DNA from: an uncultured Poribacteria bacterium
Lineage (GTDB): Bacteria; Poribacteria; WGA-4E; PCPOR2b
DNA: 64,000 bases
Direction: 5' to 3'
NCBI GenBank assembly: GCA_958296125.1
Contig: OY282444.1
Coordinates: forward strand, 248,001-312,000
The notes beneath the pieces are model-generated. The model saw only the letters and a program-made list of their open reading frames with translations, was not told the origin of the DNA and ran no database searches. Positions 1 through 9,271 of this stretch are shown here, piece after piece (within the stretch, counting starts at the first letter, position 1; every line of letters starts with the position of its first letter). The position numbers and the translations under genes are program-made.

Positions 1-1
1 C

Positions 2-256
2 AAAGTGTATGTTGACTTCTCTTTTGAGGGCGAAAAGGTGTTCTGGACATCTCATGTGTTTACTGCTCAGGCAATAGGTGGGCGTTTACAACCTATTGAT
101 ACTAAAGAAATCGCTGACGCGCGCTGGGCAACTTTTGATGAGTTAAATACCAATCTTTTGAAAGCTCTGCAAGAGTCGGAATCTGCCGGTTTGAGATACC
201 GTGCAGAGCTGCAAGCTGCAACTTTACAGCAATATAGGGAGGGTGAGGTGATATGA
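2..256 (+). CDS. NUDIX-like hydrolase, C-terminal part (cut by window edge)
   Basis: The reading frame is open from the first bases of the window, so the start lies outside. The visible 80 or so residues (VFTAQAIGGRLQP then DARWATFDEL) look like the last beta strands and closing helix of a NUDIX fold, where a WATFDEL-type motif is common. The NUDIX box itself (GX5EX7REUXEEXGU) is not in the window, so the catalytic site cannot be checked. The stop codon lies one base before the ATG of the next gene, which suggests a shared transcript with the PorX-like protein. Substrate unknown. Confidence 0.6.
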   Translation, partial: KVYVDFSFEGEKVFWTSHVFTAQAIGGRLQPIDTKEIADARWATFDELNTNLLKALQESESAGLRYRAELQAATLQQYREGEVI

Positions 257-257
257 A

Positions 258-1820
258 ATGCAAGCACAAACAAGGAGGATTTTGTGGATTGATGATGAGA
301 TTAACAGGTTAGAAACACACATTCTATTTTTGGAACAAAAGGGCTATCAGATTACGCCTGCGATAAAGGGTGCTGATGGGTTATCACTGTTGCAGGAAAA
401 AACTTACGACGCGGTCCTAATCAACCATATCATGCCCGATATGGATGGGATGCGTCTGCTTTCGGCAATCAAGAAGCGATACCCCCATTTACCGGTGGTT
501 GTGGTAACCGAAAGCGAGCAACGGGAGATTATGAATGAGGCAATTATCCATCGTGTTGATGACTTTTTAATGAAACCGTTGAATCCAAAACAGATTGCCT
601 CACAACTGGCATTCCTCCTGGAATATGATGCCGTTAAAGAAGATTACACCGCTCAAGAATATGTTATTGACTTTAACAAGCGAAGCGCATTAAAACAGGA
701 GGAAGTCGATTGGAAAACATGGATTGATATTTACACCCAGCTCGCGGAGTGGGATCTGCGCCTAGATGAGCTTGACATTGCCGATAACTTACGTGAAACA
801 CACAGGTTGGAAAAACAGGAATGTAACGCCCTATTTGCCCGCTATGTTGAAGAGAACTATTCTGATTGGTTGGTTGGTCAGGATTCTCCTGTGTTATCGG
901 TAGATTTGCTTTACAAACATGTCATTCCAGAGATACAGGTTGGCAAGCAGGTATTCTTTATGGTGATGGACTGCATGCGGCTGGATCACTGGCTAAAAAT
1001 TAAGCCCCTCCTAGACCCATACTTTCAGATTACCACACACTATCACTACTCAATTTTGCCAACGGCAACGAACTACTCGCGGAACTCGATTTTCAGCGGT
1101 CTGTTTCCGTTGGAGTTTGCACAACGCTATCCCGATTTATGGGTAGAAACTGATGATGAGAACACCAGTGTCAATCGCTATGAAAAAGATTTGATGCGAT
1201 TCCAACTAGAGAGGCACGGTATTCATCTCAAACCCACGCCGCACTATTTTAAGATCTTTGATGGGCGCGGGGAAATGGAGTATCTACAGTGGATTAGCAG
1301 TGTCAAACGCATCAGTTTAGCAGCAGTCGTCGTTGGTTTTATCGATCGCCTGACGCATAAACGCTCTGAAATCGCCTTGCTTAAACAACTCATTCCTGAT
1401 GAGACTGCGTTTCGCACATTTGTGCGAGGCTGGTTTCAGCATTCTGGGTTGTATAAGATTTTGAAGTTGTTGGCAGATCGAGGCGTTACGGTCATTTTAA
1501 CGACGGATCACGGCTCAATCTTGTGTCAGCATGCAGCGAAGGTTTCAGGTGACAGACCTGCAACGAATGGGCTTCGATTCAAGGTCGGCGGTGAGCTGAT
1601 ATGTAATGAAGAAACCGGGTTGAGGATTACCCAGCCAGAACAGTACATGCTGCCCGATGTGGCTTACGAAAAAAATTACGCCCTTGCCAAAGAGGACTAT
1701 TACTTCGTTTATCCAAACCAGTTTCACGACTATAAGCACCAGTTTAACGGAGGATTCCAGCACGGCGGCATCTCAATGGAGGAGATGATTTTACCCTGTG
1801 CTATCCTTGAACCGAAGTAA
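258..1820 (+). CDS. porX: PorX-like response regulator with PglZ domain
   Basis: This 520-residue protein has a receiver domain (residues 6-120) joined to an alkaline-phosphatase-superfamily PglZ domain (about 230-515). This is the architecture and length of PorX, the regulator of the type IX secretion system. The receiver keeps the acidic pair D12-D13, a switch Thr (VVVVTES) and the Lys of FLMKPL, but the phospho-acceptor position before xxMPDMDG is Asn56 (codon aac, 423-425), not Asp. The PglZ part shows MDCMRLD, PTATNYSRNS, TTDHGS and QHGGISMEEM, the expected metal-site segments. A purine-rich GGGAGGGTGAGG stretch precedes the ATG, which follows the upstream stop by one base. PorX in Bacteroidetes pairs with the kinase PorY; no kinase is visible here. 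Family assignment is strong; the T9SS role is inferred. Confidence 0.85.
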   Translation: MQAQTRRILWIDDEINRLETHILFLEQKGYQITPAIKGADGLSLLQEKTYDAVLINHIMPDMDGMRLLSAIKKRYPHLPVVVVTESEQREIMNEAIIHRVDDFLMKPLNPKQIASQLAFLLEYDAVKEDYTAQEYVIDFNKRSALKQEEVDWKTWIDIYTQLAEWDLRLDELDIADNLRETHRLEKQECNALFARYVEENYSDWLVGQDSPVLSVDLLYKHVIPEIQVGKQVFFMVMDCMRLDHWLKIKPLLDPYFQITTHYHYSILPTATNYSRNSIFSGLFPLEFAQRYPDLWVETDDENTSVNRYEKDLMRFQLERHGIHLKPTPHYFKIFDGRGEMEYLQWISSVKRISLAAVVVGFIDRLTHKRSEIALLKQLIPDETAFRTFVRGWFQHSGLYKILKLLADRGVTVILTTDHGSILCQHAAKVSGDRPATNGLRFKVGGELICNEETGLRITQPEQYMLPDVAYEKNYALAKEDYYFVYPNQFHDYKHQFNGGFQHGGISMEEMILPCAILEPK

Positions 1821-1973
1821 GTGTGCAACCTGATGTGACGTTATATCTGCGCGGATTGTGGATGTCGAGCAAATAGGGTGTCCGCAACCCGCGATTGATT
1901 TTCTCTCTTTTTCCTGCCCCTTTGCCCCCTCCTTGCAAATATGGAAAGGTTTTGACATCCGGGAAAATTATAT

Positions 1974-3833
1974 ATGATAAGCAAATCAGTTGTTCGCCCT
2001 CACTTTTTGTTATGCCTTATCTGTGCACTATACATCGGGACACCTACTGCCTTATGGGGACAGTTATCACGTTTCGGATTGCCTAAGCAAAATGCCGAGC
2101 CAGCCGAGATTGTCACAGCGCATGGGGTCTTGTCGGTAAATCAAGTGCAGCCCGGTAGCACATTCCAGATGGCTATCGTGATGCAGTTTGCACCCAACTG
2201 GCACGCAAACGCCAATCCCACTAGGGAAGGCTTGATTCCCACGCAAGTTATCCTTCCTGACCACACCGATCTGGTATTCGGCGAAGTGGTGTATCCCCAG
2301 GCAGATGTCCTCGAAATTGCCTCACTGGGGGGAGAAGTCCCTGTGTATCATGATGAAGCCGTGATCGGGTTTCAAACGACATTACTGGACTCAGCACCGT
2401 TAGGTCAAACAACGCTTCCCTTCCAACTAACATACCAAGCGTGTAACGACGAACAGTGTTTGTTGCCGAAAACAATTGATGTCGATGTTGCGATTGAGGT
2501 TGTTGGACTGGATCAACCGATTCAACCTATAAACGATGCGATCTTTGCAAACCTTCAACTCGGTTCCCCTCCTGATACCCCCTCTGAGACCGCGACAAGC
2601 GAAAGTGGAAAGTTTTCCCAAGCACTATCCAAAGGTTACTTTTGGGCATTTCTCTTCGTCTTTGTGGGCGGCATCTTAACCAGTTTCACGCCGTGCGTTT
2701 ACCCGTTAATCCCGATAACCGTTTCCGTTTTTGGGGCGGGTGAATCCGTAGGTCGTCTGCGATCCTTTCTCTTATCCGTTACTTATGTTATGGGCATTGC
2801 GCTCACATACTCGATTTTGGGCGTTGTTGTCGCATCAACGGGAGCGGTCTTTGGACAGATAATGGCAGATCCACGGGTGATGCTCCCGGTCTGTGGAATC
2901 CTTGTCGCGCTCGGACTGTCTATGCTCGGTGTCTTTGAGCTTCGCGTACCTTACGCCGTGCAGAATAGACTCAACAGCGTCGGCGGTGCCGGGGTTGCCG
3001 GTGCCTTTGCGATGGGAACTGTTGCAGGCATCATCGCCGCACCTTGCACAGGGCCGGCTTTGGGTGCAGTGCTTTCTTACGTCGCTACCACAGAGAGCGT
3101 TTTCCTCGGATTCTGGCTGCTGCTAACTTATGCCCTCGGTATGGGATTGCTATTTATCGTCATCGGTACGTTTTCGGGTGCCATCGCCGCCCTCCCGAGA
3201 TCTGGGGGTTGGATGTATATTTTGGAAAATATATTCGGTGTCGCTATCATCACGGTGGCTTTGTACTTCCTCAAAGAGGTCATCTCACCATTGCACACTT
3301 TCCTCCAGAATTCTGCGGGCTTTTTTGCAATCGCAGGTGTATTTGTGCTAGCCGGTGTTGCCCTCGGTAAATTCTCCCAGCGATTCAGAGACCTGCCCCG
3401 TCCGATGCAACTCCGTAAAACAGTTGGCGTTTTATTGGCAGTTGCTGGACTTTATATGTTCGTCGGAGGGCTTACAAAGACAGAAAGTGCCCTCGTCTGG
3501 ATGGCTGATGAAGCCCAAGGGTTGGAGGTTGGACGAAGGGAGCGCAAACCCGTCATGCTCGATTTCTACGCTACATGGTGCGCTGCTTGCAACGAGCTAG
3601 AGCATACCTATTCTGACCCGGCAGTTAAATCAAAGTTGTCAAAATTTGTGAACGTTAAGTTGGATTTTACTCGAAATTCGGCTGAAGTCGAACGACTGAA
3701 GCAAAAATATGGTATTGTTGGCTTGCCTGTGGTGATTTTCTTTGATTCTGATGGGCATCAGTTGACGGACAAAAGACTTGAAAAGTTTGTTGAACCGGAG
3801 GAGCTTTTGAGGCTCTTGGCGGGAATTAATTGA
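1974..3833 (+). CDS. dsbD: Thiol:disulfide interchange protein DsbD
   Basis: DsbD moves reducing electrons from cytoplasmic thioredoxin across the inner membrane to periplasmic thiol proteins. All three modules are present in the 619 residues. A signal peptide comes first (hydrophobic stretch about residues 10-29), then an N-terminal immunoglobulin-like domain with the redox pair in QACNDEQC. A multi-helix domain (about 220-500) carries the two membrane cysteines in FTPCVYP and AAPCTGP. A C-terminal thioredoxin domain has CAAC (C536, C539). The ATG at 1974 has only a weak GGGA upstream. The TPR gene follows after 34 bases and may be cotranscribed. Confidence 0.93.
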   Translation: MISKSVVRPHFLLCLICALYIGTPTALWGQLSRFGLPKQNAEPAEIVTAHGVLSVNQVQPGSTFQMAIVMQFAPNWHANANPTREGLIPTQVILPDHTDLVFGEVVYPQADVLEIASLGGEVPVYHDEAVIGFQTTLLDSAPLGQTTLPFQLTYQACNDEQCLLPKTIDVDVAIEVVGLDQPIQPINDAIFANLQLGSPPDTPSETATSESGKFSQALSKGYFWAFLFVFVGGILTSFTPCVYPLIPITVSVFGAGESVGRLRSFLLSVTYVMGIALTYSILGVVVASTGAVFGQIMADPRVMLPVCGILVALGLSMLGVFELRVPYAVQNRLNSVGGAGVAGAFAMGTVAGIIAAPCTGPALGAVLSYVATTESVFLGFWLLLTYALGMGLLFIVIGTFSGAIAALPRSGGWMYILENIFGVAIITVALYFLKEVISPLHTFLQNSAGFFAIAGVFVLAGVALGKFSQRFRDLPRPMQLRKTVGVLLAVAGLYMFVGGLTKTESALVWMADEAQGLEVGRRERKPVMLDFYATWCAACNELEHTYSDPAVKSKLSKFVNVKLDFTRNSAEVERLKQKYGIVGLPVVIFFDSDGHQLTDKRLEKFVEPEELLRLLAGIN

Positions 3834-3867
3834 GACAAAAAAGTCTTCAAAAAAAGGAAGATTAAAG

Positions 3868-4908
3868 ATGCGTAAATGGTTGCCCTACTTTGAAGCAGTC
3901 ATGCTGGCTATCCTCATTGTCCTGATAGTTCTGAACACAAAAAGAGGGACAACAGAAGCGGATTCACCTTCCGCATCACAGGTGGATGCATTCATAGAAC
4001 AGGGAGATAATTATTTTGCAAAGCAAGATTTGGCAAAAGCCCTATTTGCATATTGGGAAGGTATTCAGGCGATTGAGGCTGACATCCACAACGTCAGCCA
4101 TGCGTCACGGCTGCACGCCCATCTCCGCGTTTCGGAAATTTATTTTCACAGCAACTGGGTGGCAGATGCGGAAATCCATCTGGATCGCGCTGCGGTCATC
4201 AATCCCAACCACCCGGACATCCATCTGCTACGTGGAAAGCTGCTGCGTGACACAGGCGAACGGGCACAAGCTGTCCAAGAGTTCCTTGCCGTAATCGCTA
4301 AAGACCCGACCTATGCGGAAGCGCACTATCTGTTAGGCACGCTGTATCAATCAACGCAACAGTTTGAGGAAGCACAGGCTCACTACGAGAAGGCGATTGA
4401 AAACGACCCCGACTTAATTGATGTCCCCTTTGAGGCGGTGCCAATCGGTCTGCAAGCCCGATTGCAACTTTCGCGCACCTACCGCAATATCCTTCAAAAG
4501 TACCGGTTCATTGACCGAGCACTCACCGCTGAGGAACAGGCACAGCTTGTCGGATTGGAAGATAAAGGACTTGAACTCCTTGATGAGGTTGTCGCACACG
4601 CGCCAGGCTTCACAGAAGCGAAACAGGAACTTATCGGATTGCTCCATGCCCGCGCGGCTACGCTCCGGCGCGGCGGGGAGGAACGCGCTTATGATGATGC
4701 GTTGGATGTGTATCAGAAAATCGTCACGCTAGACCCAACTGAGATTGACGCGTATCTGTGGATAGGACAAATCTACAATTCATTTTTGCAAGACCCGGAA
4801 TCCGCACTCGAAGCGTATAGAAAAGCTTACGCGCTTGAGCCGGACTCAATGACCCTGACAGAAATCAAGAATCTCGAAAGGGATTTGGAGGAGATGCAAA
4901 GCGAATAG
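3868..4908 (+). CDS. Membrane-anchored TPR-repeat protein
   Basis: This 346-residue protein starts with a single hydrophobic helix (about residues 8-24, AVMLAILIVLIVLNT) followed by tetratricopeptide repeats. Repeat-like helices are clearest at about residues 45-75, 110-180 (ending in AEAHYLLGTLYQSTQQFEEA) and 255-340. The ATG has AGGAAG about eight bases upstream. TPR domains bind partner proteins, and an N-terminal anchor suggests the repeats face the periplasm. It follows dsbD closely, so a role in envelope protein maturation is possible, but no specific partner is visible. Confidence 0.75.
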   Translation: MRKWLPYFEAVMLAILIVLIVLNTKRGTTEADSPSASQVDAFIEQGDNYFAKQDLAKALFAYWEGIQAIEADIHNVSHASRLHAHLRVSEIYFHSNWVADAEIHLDRAAVINPNHPDIHLLRGKLLRDTGERAQAVQEFLAVIAKDPTYAEAHYLLGTLYQSTQQFEEAQAHYEKAIENDPDLIDVPFEAVPIGLQARLQLSRTYRNILQKYRFIDRALTAEEQAQLVGLEDKGLELLDEVVAHAPGFTEAKQELIGLLHARAATLRRGGEERAYDDALDVYQKIVTLDPTEIDAYLWIGQIYNSFLQDPESALEAYRKAYALEPDSMTLTEIKNLERDLEEMQSE

Positions 4909-4968
4909 GCCTCCCGGATCGGGTTGATCCAGACTCAACTATCAGACTTTTCCCAATCTTCGACCGTT

Positions 4969-6114
4969 TTACCAATCAGCCACACTGCCATCTGACTCGT
5001 AATAGAACTCACCGCCCAATTCTTCGTCGTATCCCTCAAGATTCTGCGTTGCCTCTTTCTCATCTATCTCAAAGCCGAGTCCGGGGCGCGTCGGTAATTC
5101 GATATGCCCGTCCTTGACCTCCCACTCCGTTTTCAGCAATCCACCCCCCAGTGCCGCATCAACCTGTTCTTGGACAAGGAAATTTGGAACGACCGCATCA
5201 ACCTGCATACAAGCGGAAAACGCCACGGGTCCAATTGCACAGTGCGGCATGGTATGGATGTAGTAGACCTCTGCCATATTCGCGATCTTCTTCAATTCCG
5301 TGATTCCGCCTGCGTGTGACCCATCCGGTTGGATATATGCCACCGCCTGCTTCTCAAACACTTGGCGGAATTCCCACCGCGAGAGTAGACGCTCCCCGGT
5401 TGCGATCGGAAATGGGACGTGGTCTGAAACCAACTTCAGGGCATCAACGTTTTCCTGTGGCACCGGTTCCTCTACGAACATGGGGCGCATCCCTTTGAGC
5501 TCGTGGCAGATTTCGATAGCGAGTGCCGGTGTCATTTTGCCGTGAAAGTCGAAGCACAACTCCGCATCGGGCCCAACCCACTCTCGCATCAGATAGGCAC
5601 ACTCAACAAAGGCATCAATGACAGCAGGGGGCTCGTGCGCCCGCCACTTGCCGCCGGGCCCCGACTTAAACGCCTTGTAGCCCCCCTTCTTCTGTAACAT
5701 TTCGAGACGGGCTTTTGCCGCAGCTTTTCCCTCGTCCGTCATGCTGCCGATCCCCCAATGCGCGTAAACGCGAATACGGTCACGCACCGCCCCCCCCAGC
5801 AGTTGATGCGTTGGTACGCCGTAATGTTTGCCGGCGATGTCCCACAGAGCCTGATCAATGCCAGATAAAGCGCTCATCAACACATTGCCGCCCCGAAAAA
5901 AGGCGGATCGGTAAATATGTTGCCAGTGGTGTTCGATGCGTAACGGATCTTTGCCAATTAGGTAGTCACCCAGCTCCTCAACGGCGGCGATGGTGCTTTT
6001 CGGCTTGCCTTCGAGCGTTGTTTCTCCCCAACCGACGAGGCCATTGTCAGTTGTGATTCTTACCAGCCGCATCCGGTGACGCGGAAAAAATTGCTCAATT
6101 CTCGCAATCTTCAT
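4969..6114 (-). CDS. Mandelate racemase/enolase superfamily dehydratase (galactonate-dehydratase type)
   Basis: Enolase-superfamily acid-sugar dehydratases abstract a proton next to a carboxylate and eliminate water with Mg2+. The protein shows the metal ligands in order: FDFHGK (Asp), FVEEPV (Glu) and ATGERL (Glu). IQPDGSHAGGI and the catalytic His in MPHCAIGP follow, matching the D-galactonate dehydratase subgroup. Length (381 residues from this start) is normal. An upstream in-frame ATG at 6135 exists, but the ATG at 6114 has AAGGAG at good spacing and begins MKIARIEQF, as family members do. The exact acid sugar cannot be read from sequence. The gene sits just downstream of rtcB on the same strand. 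Confidence 0.85.
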   Translation of the reverse strand: MKIARIEQFFPRHRMRLVRITTDNGLVGWGETTLEGKPKSTIAAVEELGDYLIGKDPLRIEHHWQHIYRSAFFRGGNVLMSALSGIDQALWDIAGKHYGVPTHQLLGGAVRDRIRVYAHWGIGSMTDEGKAAAKARLEMLQKKGGYKAFKSGPGGKWRAHEPPAVIDAFVECAYLMREWVGPDAELCFDFHGKMTPALAIEICHELKGMRPMFVEEPVPQENVDALKLVSDHVPFPIATGERLLSRWEFRQVFEKQAVAYIQPDGSHAGGITELKKIANMAEVYYIHTMPHCAIGPVAFSACMQVDAVVPNFLVQEQVDAALGGGLLKTEWEVKDGHIELPTRPGLGFEIDEKEATQNLEGYDEELGGEFYYESDGSVADW

Positions 6115-6258
6115 TAGATTTTCTCCTTTTTCCAAATCTGCTTAGTAGAGGACAATGTGGCGGGAAGCAAGGAAAAAGACTGGAAGATTGGGGGAGTCCA
6201 GCCTTCCAATCCTTAGCCTTCTATGCCTCCTTCCCCATTATTCGCACTTTCAGCATCT

Positions 6259-9243
6259 TTAACCCTTGATCACACCGATCGGACGTAACCGGGCCACCCG
6301 CTGTGAGAGCCCCGCTGCATCAACAACCTTGACAACTTCATCCACATCTTTGTAGGCTTCGGGCACTTCCTCGTGGAGGGTGCGTCGCCCTTCGGCACGG
6401 ACGAAGATTCCTTGCTTTTCAAGGTCTCGTTGAATGCTCCGTCCTTTTGTGACCTGCATCGCTTTTCGACGCGAGAGCATTCTGCCGGCACCATGGCACG
6501 TTGTTCCCCACGTCTGCTCCATTGCTGACGGGCTGCCGACCAACACATACGAAGCGGTTCCCATATCGCCGGGAATCAGAACCGGCTGCCCGACCTTCTG
6601 ATATTTGTCGGGAATCTCAGGATGCCCTGCCGGAAACGCTCGCGTCGCACCTTTGCGGTGCACGAACAGTTCACGTTCAACCCCATCAACAAGGTGCTTC
6701 TCAAACTTGCCGATGTTATGCGCGACATCATAGACCAGTTCTAAGCCGAGTTCATCAACTCCAGTCTCGAAGAAATCCATGAACGTCTGACGCACCCAGT
6801 GCATGATACATTGGCGATTATTCCATGCGTAGTTTGCGCCACACGCCATCGCCGTGATATAGTCCTGTCCTTCCTTTGAATGAATCGGGGCAGCGGCGAG
6901 TTGGCGGTCGGGCAGATTCATTCCATACTTCTTCGCAACTTTGACCCACGTTTTGACATGCTCATCGCAGACTTGATAGCCGAAACCGCGTGAACCACTA
7001 TGAATCATCACACAAATCTGCCCCTCCGTCAACCCCATCACTTCGGCGGCTTCCCGATACAGAATTCGATCTACGACTTGGACCTCTAGGAAATGATTGC
7101 CAGAACCGAGCGTGCCGAGCTGATTTTTTCCACGTTCCAAGGCACGTTTGCTGACAGCATCCGCATTGGCAAGGGACAGAAAACCGTTTGCCTCCGTAAA
7201 TTGAAGGTCTTCGAGAAAACCGTATTCGCGCTCGACCGCCCAACGCGCTCCCTGCTCGACCATCTGCTTCTCTTCTTGCGGATTCAACCGAATCTTGCCA
7301 CTCGATCCAACACCACAGGGAATATTTTCAAATAGCTTCGCAACGAGTCGCTTAGTTTTGCCTGCTAATTGTTTAACATCCAAATTGGTCCGAACTAATC
7401 GCACACCACAGTTAGAAACAACGAAACCGTTTGCAATGAAATTGTGGTCTGGATGCTCAACCGTAAAGTCGTAAACGTAATCGTCAAACTCAAGTAGGGT
7501 AATTGATTCAATACGATCCCAAACCATACCACTTTTGCTTATATTCTGCGTCGATTCTTCAATATACTCCTCAAAAGTTGGGAAAGCTTGGCTGACTCGT
7601 GGCTTCGCCTGGCACCCTTCATAGACGGACCTTTCAACAAAACGCTCGTTAATGTATTCAGACTCGATCTTGTTGGTAATTTCAGAGATCGACATCCCAT
7701 CGACGTGCATTGCAACGGCAATCTCTGCAGCATTTTCTCGCCCTTCAATCAATCGTTGCTTCAGCTTGATATACTGTAACGCAACATTTGCGAGCGTCTT
7801 ACGTTCTGCGTTGTATTCAAACCCAATCTGTCCCCACAGCTTAATCAGGTTCTCATTCGTCCCCGATATGACCAATCGCAATCGGTAGGAAGTGGATCCA
7901 TCCGCATTCGTCTGTTCTTTTCGCTGCCCAATCTTCTTAATCTGCACACCGAAATCCGCTAAAAGATCGCCAATGTCTTGCAGGTAAGAAACGCCGCTAT
8001 GGACATAACCTTCCCTTTTACTCACCGACATCTTAGGAGCGGAGATAGTGTAGGGATGTCCTGTCACTGTGCTTAGTGATTCCAATTCAGTCCCGAATAG
8101 CGCAGCGAGAAACAGGCGTTTCTGCCATAACGGTGCACCCTTAATCCACGGGGGCACACGGTAGTCCTGAGCAGCTTTCTTACCGTGAGGCGCGCCAAGC
8201 GCAATAAGCAACGTTGCGAATGCAGTGCTACTCACATTGAAACTGACCTCTTCGCGGGAGAATTGATATGTATCATCAGTTGTTGTAAGCTGATGGACTC
8301 GCTCGCGACGGTGCAATTTTGATGATGTAAACCCAAGGTGCGAAATATCTGCTCTGATCTCCTCAAGATCTTCTGCGTTGCCGTGGAAGGAAATTTGACC
8401 TTTTCCATCGCCGTTGACACAGTAGATACTACCATCACCCATCACGAACCCCAGGACTTTTAACAGGTATGGCAAGGCGGGTGAGTCATATTTCAACGGT
8501 AACAGATCGCGCTGCTTGAGATGCTTGATGACCTGTCCCTGTCGATTGCCAGAGTGACTATCGCCGAGTTGATTGAGGGTGTGTTCAATCTGTGCTTGAT
8601 CGACGATAATCGCATCCGATGGTTCTTCATAAGGGACACCTTGAAATGGTGATAACGCGACCTTATCCCCAATCTTGAGCGATTGCAGTTCGGTCATACC
8701 CTGTGGTGTCCAGAAGGGGTGATCGGCTGTCGCCTTGATGGTATCACCGCCTTCGGTTTTTAGGCAATATACCGGCTGGGCCGGACGGAGTTTCAGGTAA
8801 TGTCGCACAGAAGTTTGGGTTTCAACGCTATTGTGAAAATCCTGACAACGTAACACAGCAGTTTCCCAATTTGAACCCATTTTTCCGATTGGTATCGTGT
8901 AACCGTGTTGGTGCAGTATCTCCGCGTCAGCTGTCAAGCAGTTGAGATCATATCCAATCCCGCCGGGGGACACAACGCCATCTGCCGCTGGATCGGTCGC
9001 TGCGACACCGCCAATCACGAAGCCATAGCCCCAATGTAGGTCGGGCATCGCAAGCGAATACTTTACAATCCCCGGCAGATGTGCTACATTGGCAACCTGC
9101 TGCAAAGCCTCTTCGCTCTTGGCCTGTTCAAGTAATTTTTCATTCGCGTAGATAATTCCATCAACGCGCATGCCCCCCATATAACTTTTGGGGATGCGCC
9201 ACCTATATTCATCAATTTTTTGTAAAGGTATTGCTGTTGCCAT
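6259..9243 (-). CDS. rtcB: RtcB RNA ligase precursor containing an intein
   Basis: RtcB joins 2',3'-cyclic-phosphate or 3'-phosphate RNA ends to 5'-OH ends using GTP and Mn2+, in tRNA splicing and RNA repair. The ORF is 994 residues, but the exteins (1-101 and 612-994) total 484, the normal RtcB length. They carry PDLHWGYGF, SPGGIGYDLN, GTLGSGNHF, HSGSRG and HGAGR near the C-terminus, where the guanylylated His lies. The intein interrupts at the Mn-binding Cys: GGIGYDLN | intein | CGVRLVRTNLD. The start has AGGAG spaced 9 bases from ATG. Upstream on the same strand are an unknown membrane protein and trpC. Confidence 0.95.
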   Translation of the reverse strand: MATAIPLQKIDEYRWRIPKSYMGGMRVDGIIYANEKLLEQAKSEEALQQVANVAHLPGIVKYSLAMPDLHWGYGFVIGGVAATDPAADGVVSPGGIGYDLNCLTADAEILHQHGYTIPIGKMGSNWETAVLRCQDFHNSVETQTSVRHYLKLRPAQPVYCLKTEGGDTIKATADHPFWTPQGMTELQSLKIGDKVALSPFQGVPYEEPSDAIIVDQAQIEHTLNQLGDSHSGNRQGQVIKHLKQRDLLPLKYDSPALPYLLKVLGFVMGDGSIYCVNGDGKGQISFHGNAEDLEEIRADISHLGFTSSKLHRRERVHQLTTTDDTYQFSREEVSFNVSSTAFATLLIALGAPHGKKAAQDYRVPPWIKGAPLWQKRLFLAALFGTELESLSTVTGHPYTISAPKMSVSKREGYVHSGVSYLQDIGDLLADFGVQIKKIGQRKEQTNADGSTSYRLRLVISGTNENLIKLWGQIGFEYNAERKTLANVALQYIKLKQRLIEGRENAAEIAVAMHVDGMSISEITNKIESEYINERFVERSVYEGCQAKPRVSQAFPTFEEYIEESTQNISKSGMVWDRIESITLLEFDDYVYDFTVEHPDHNFIANGFVVSNCGVRLVRTNLDVKQLAGKTKRLVAKLFENIPCGVGSSGKIRLNPQEEKQMVEQGARWAVEREYGFLEDLQFTEANGFLSLANADAVSKRALERGKNQLGTLGSGNHFLEVQVVDRILYREAAEVMGLTEGQICVMIHSGSRGFGYQVCDEHVKTWVKVAKKYGMNLPDRQLAAAPIHSKEGQDYITAMACGANYAWNNRQCIMHWVRQTFMDFFETGVDELGLELVYDVAHNIGKFEKHLVDGVERELFVHRKGATRAFPAGHPEIPDKYQKVGQPVLIPGDMGTASYVLVGSPSAMEQTWGTTCHGAGRMLSRRKAMQVTKGRSIQRDLEKQGIFVRAEGRRTLHEEVPEAYKDVDEVVKVVDAAGLSQRVARLRPIGVIKG
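7411..8940 (-). other. Intein within RtcB (510 residues, with LAGLIDADG endonuclease)
   Basis: Precursor residues 102-611 form a self-splicing intein. It begins with Cys1 (CLTADAEIL), has the block-B TxxH motif (ATADHPFW), and ends ...NFIANGFVVSN just before extein Cys612. Two LAGLIDADG-like helices are visible in the middle: LLKVLGFVMGDGSI and RLFLAALFGTELESL. A dodecapeptide homing endonuclease is therefore likely present, and possibly active. The penultimate residue is Ser rather than the usual His. The insertion point is the active-site Cys, the same site as the archaeal RtcB intein, so splicing is required for ligase activity. Confidence 0.93.
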
Positions 9244-9271
9244 TATGTTCTCATCTCCTGAGAAAAGGGGG

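Noticed and set aside
1952-1978. TTGACA ... TATGAT as the dsbD promoter
   Set aside because: The spacing is only 15 bases and the -10 box would overlap the chosen ATG, so the start would have to lie inside the coding sequence.
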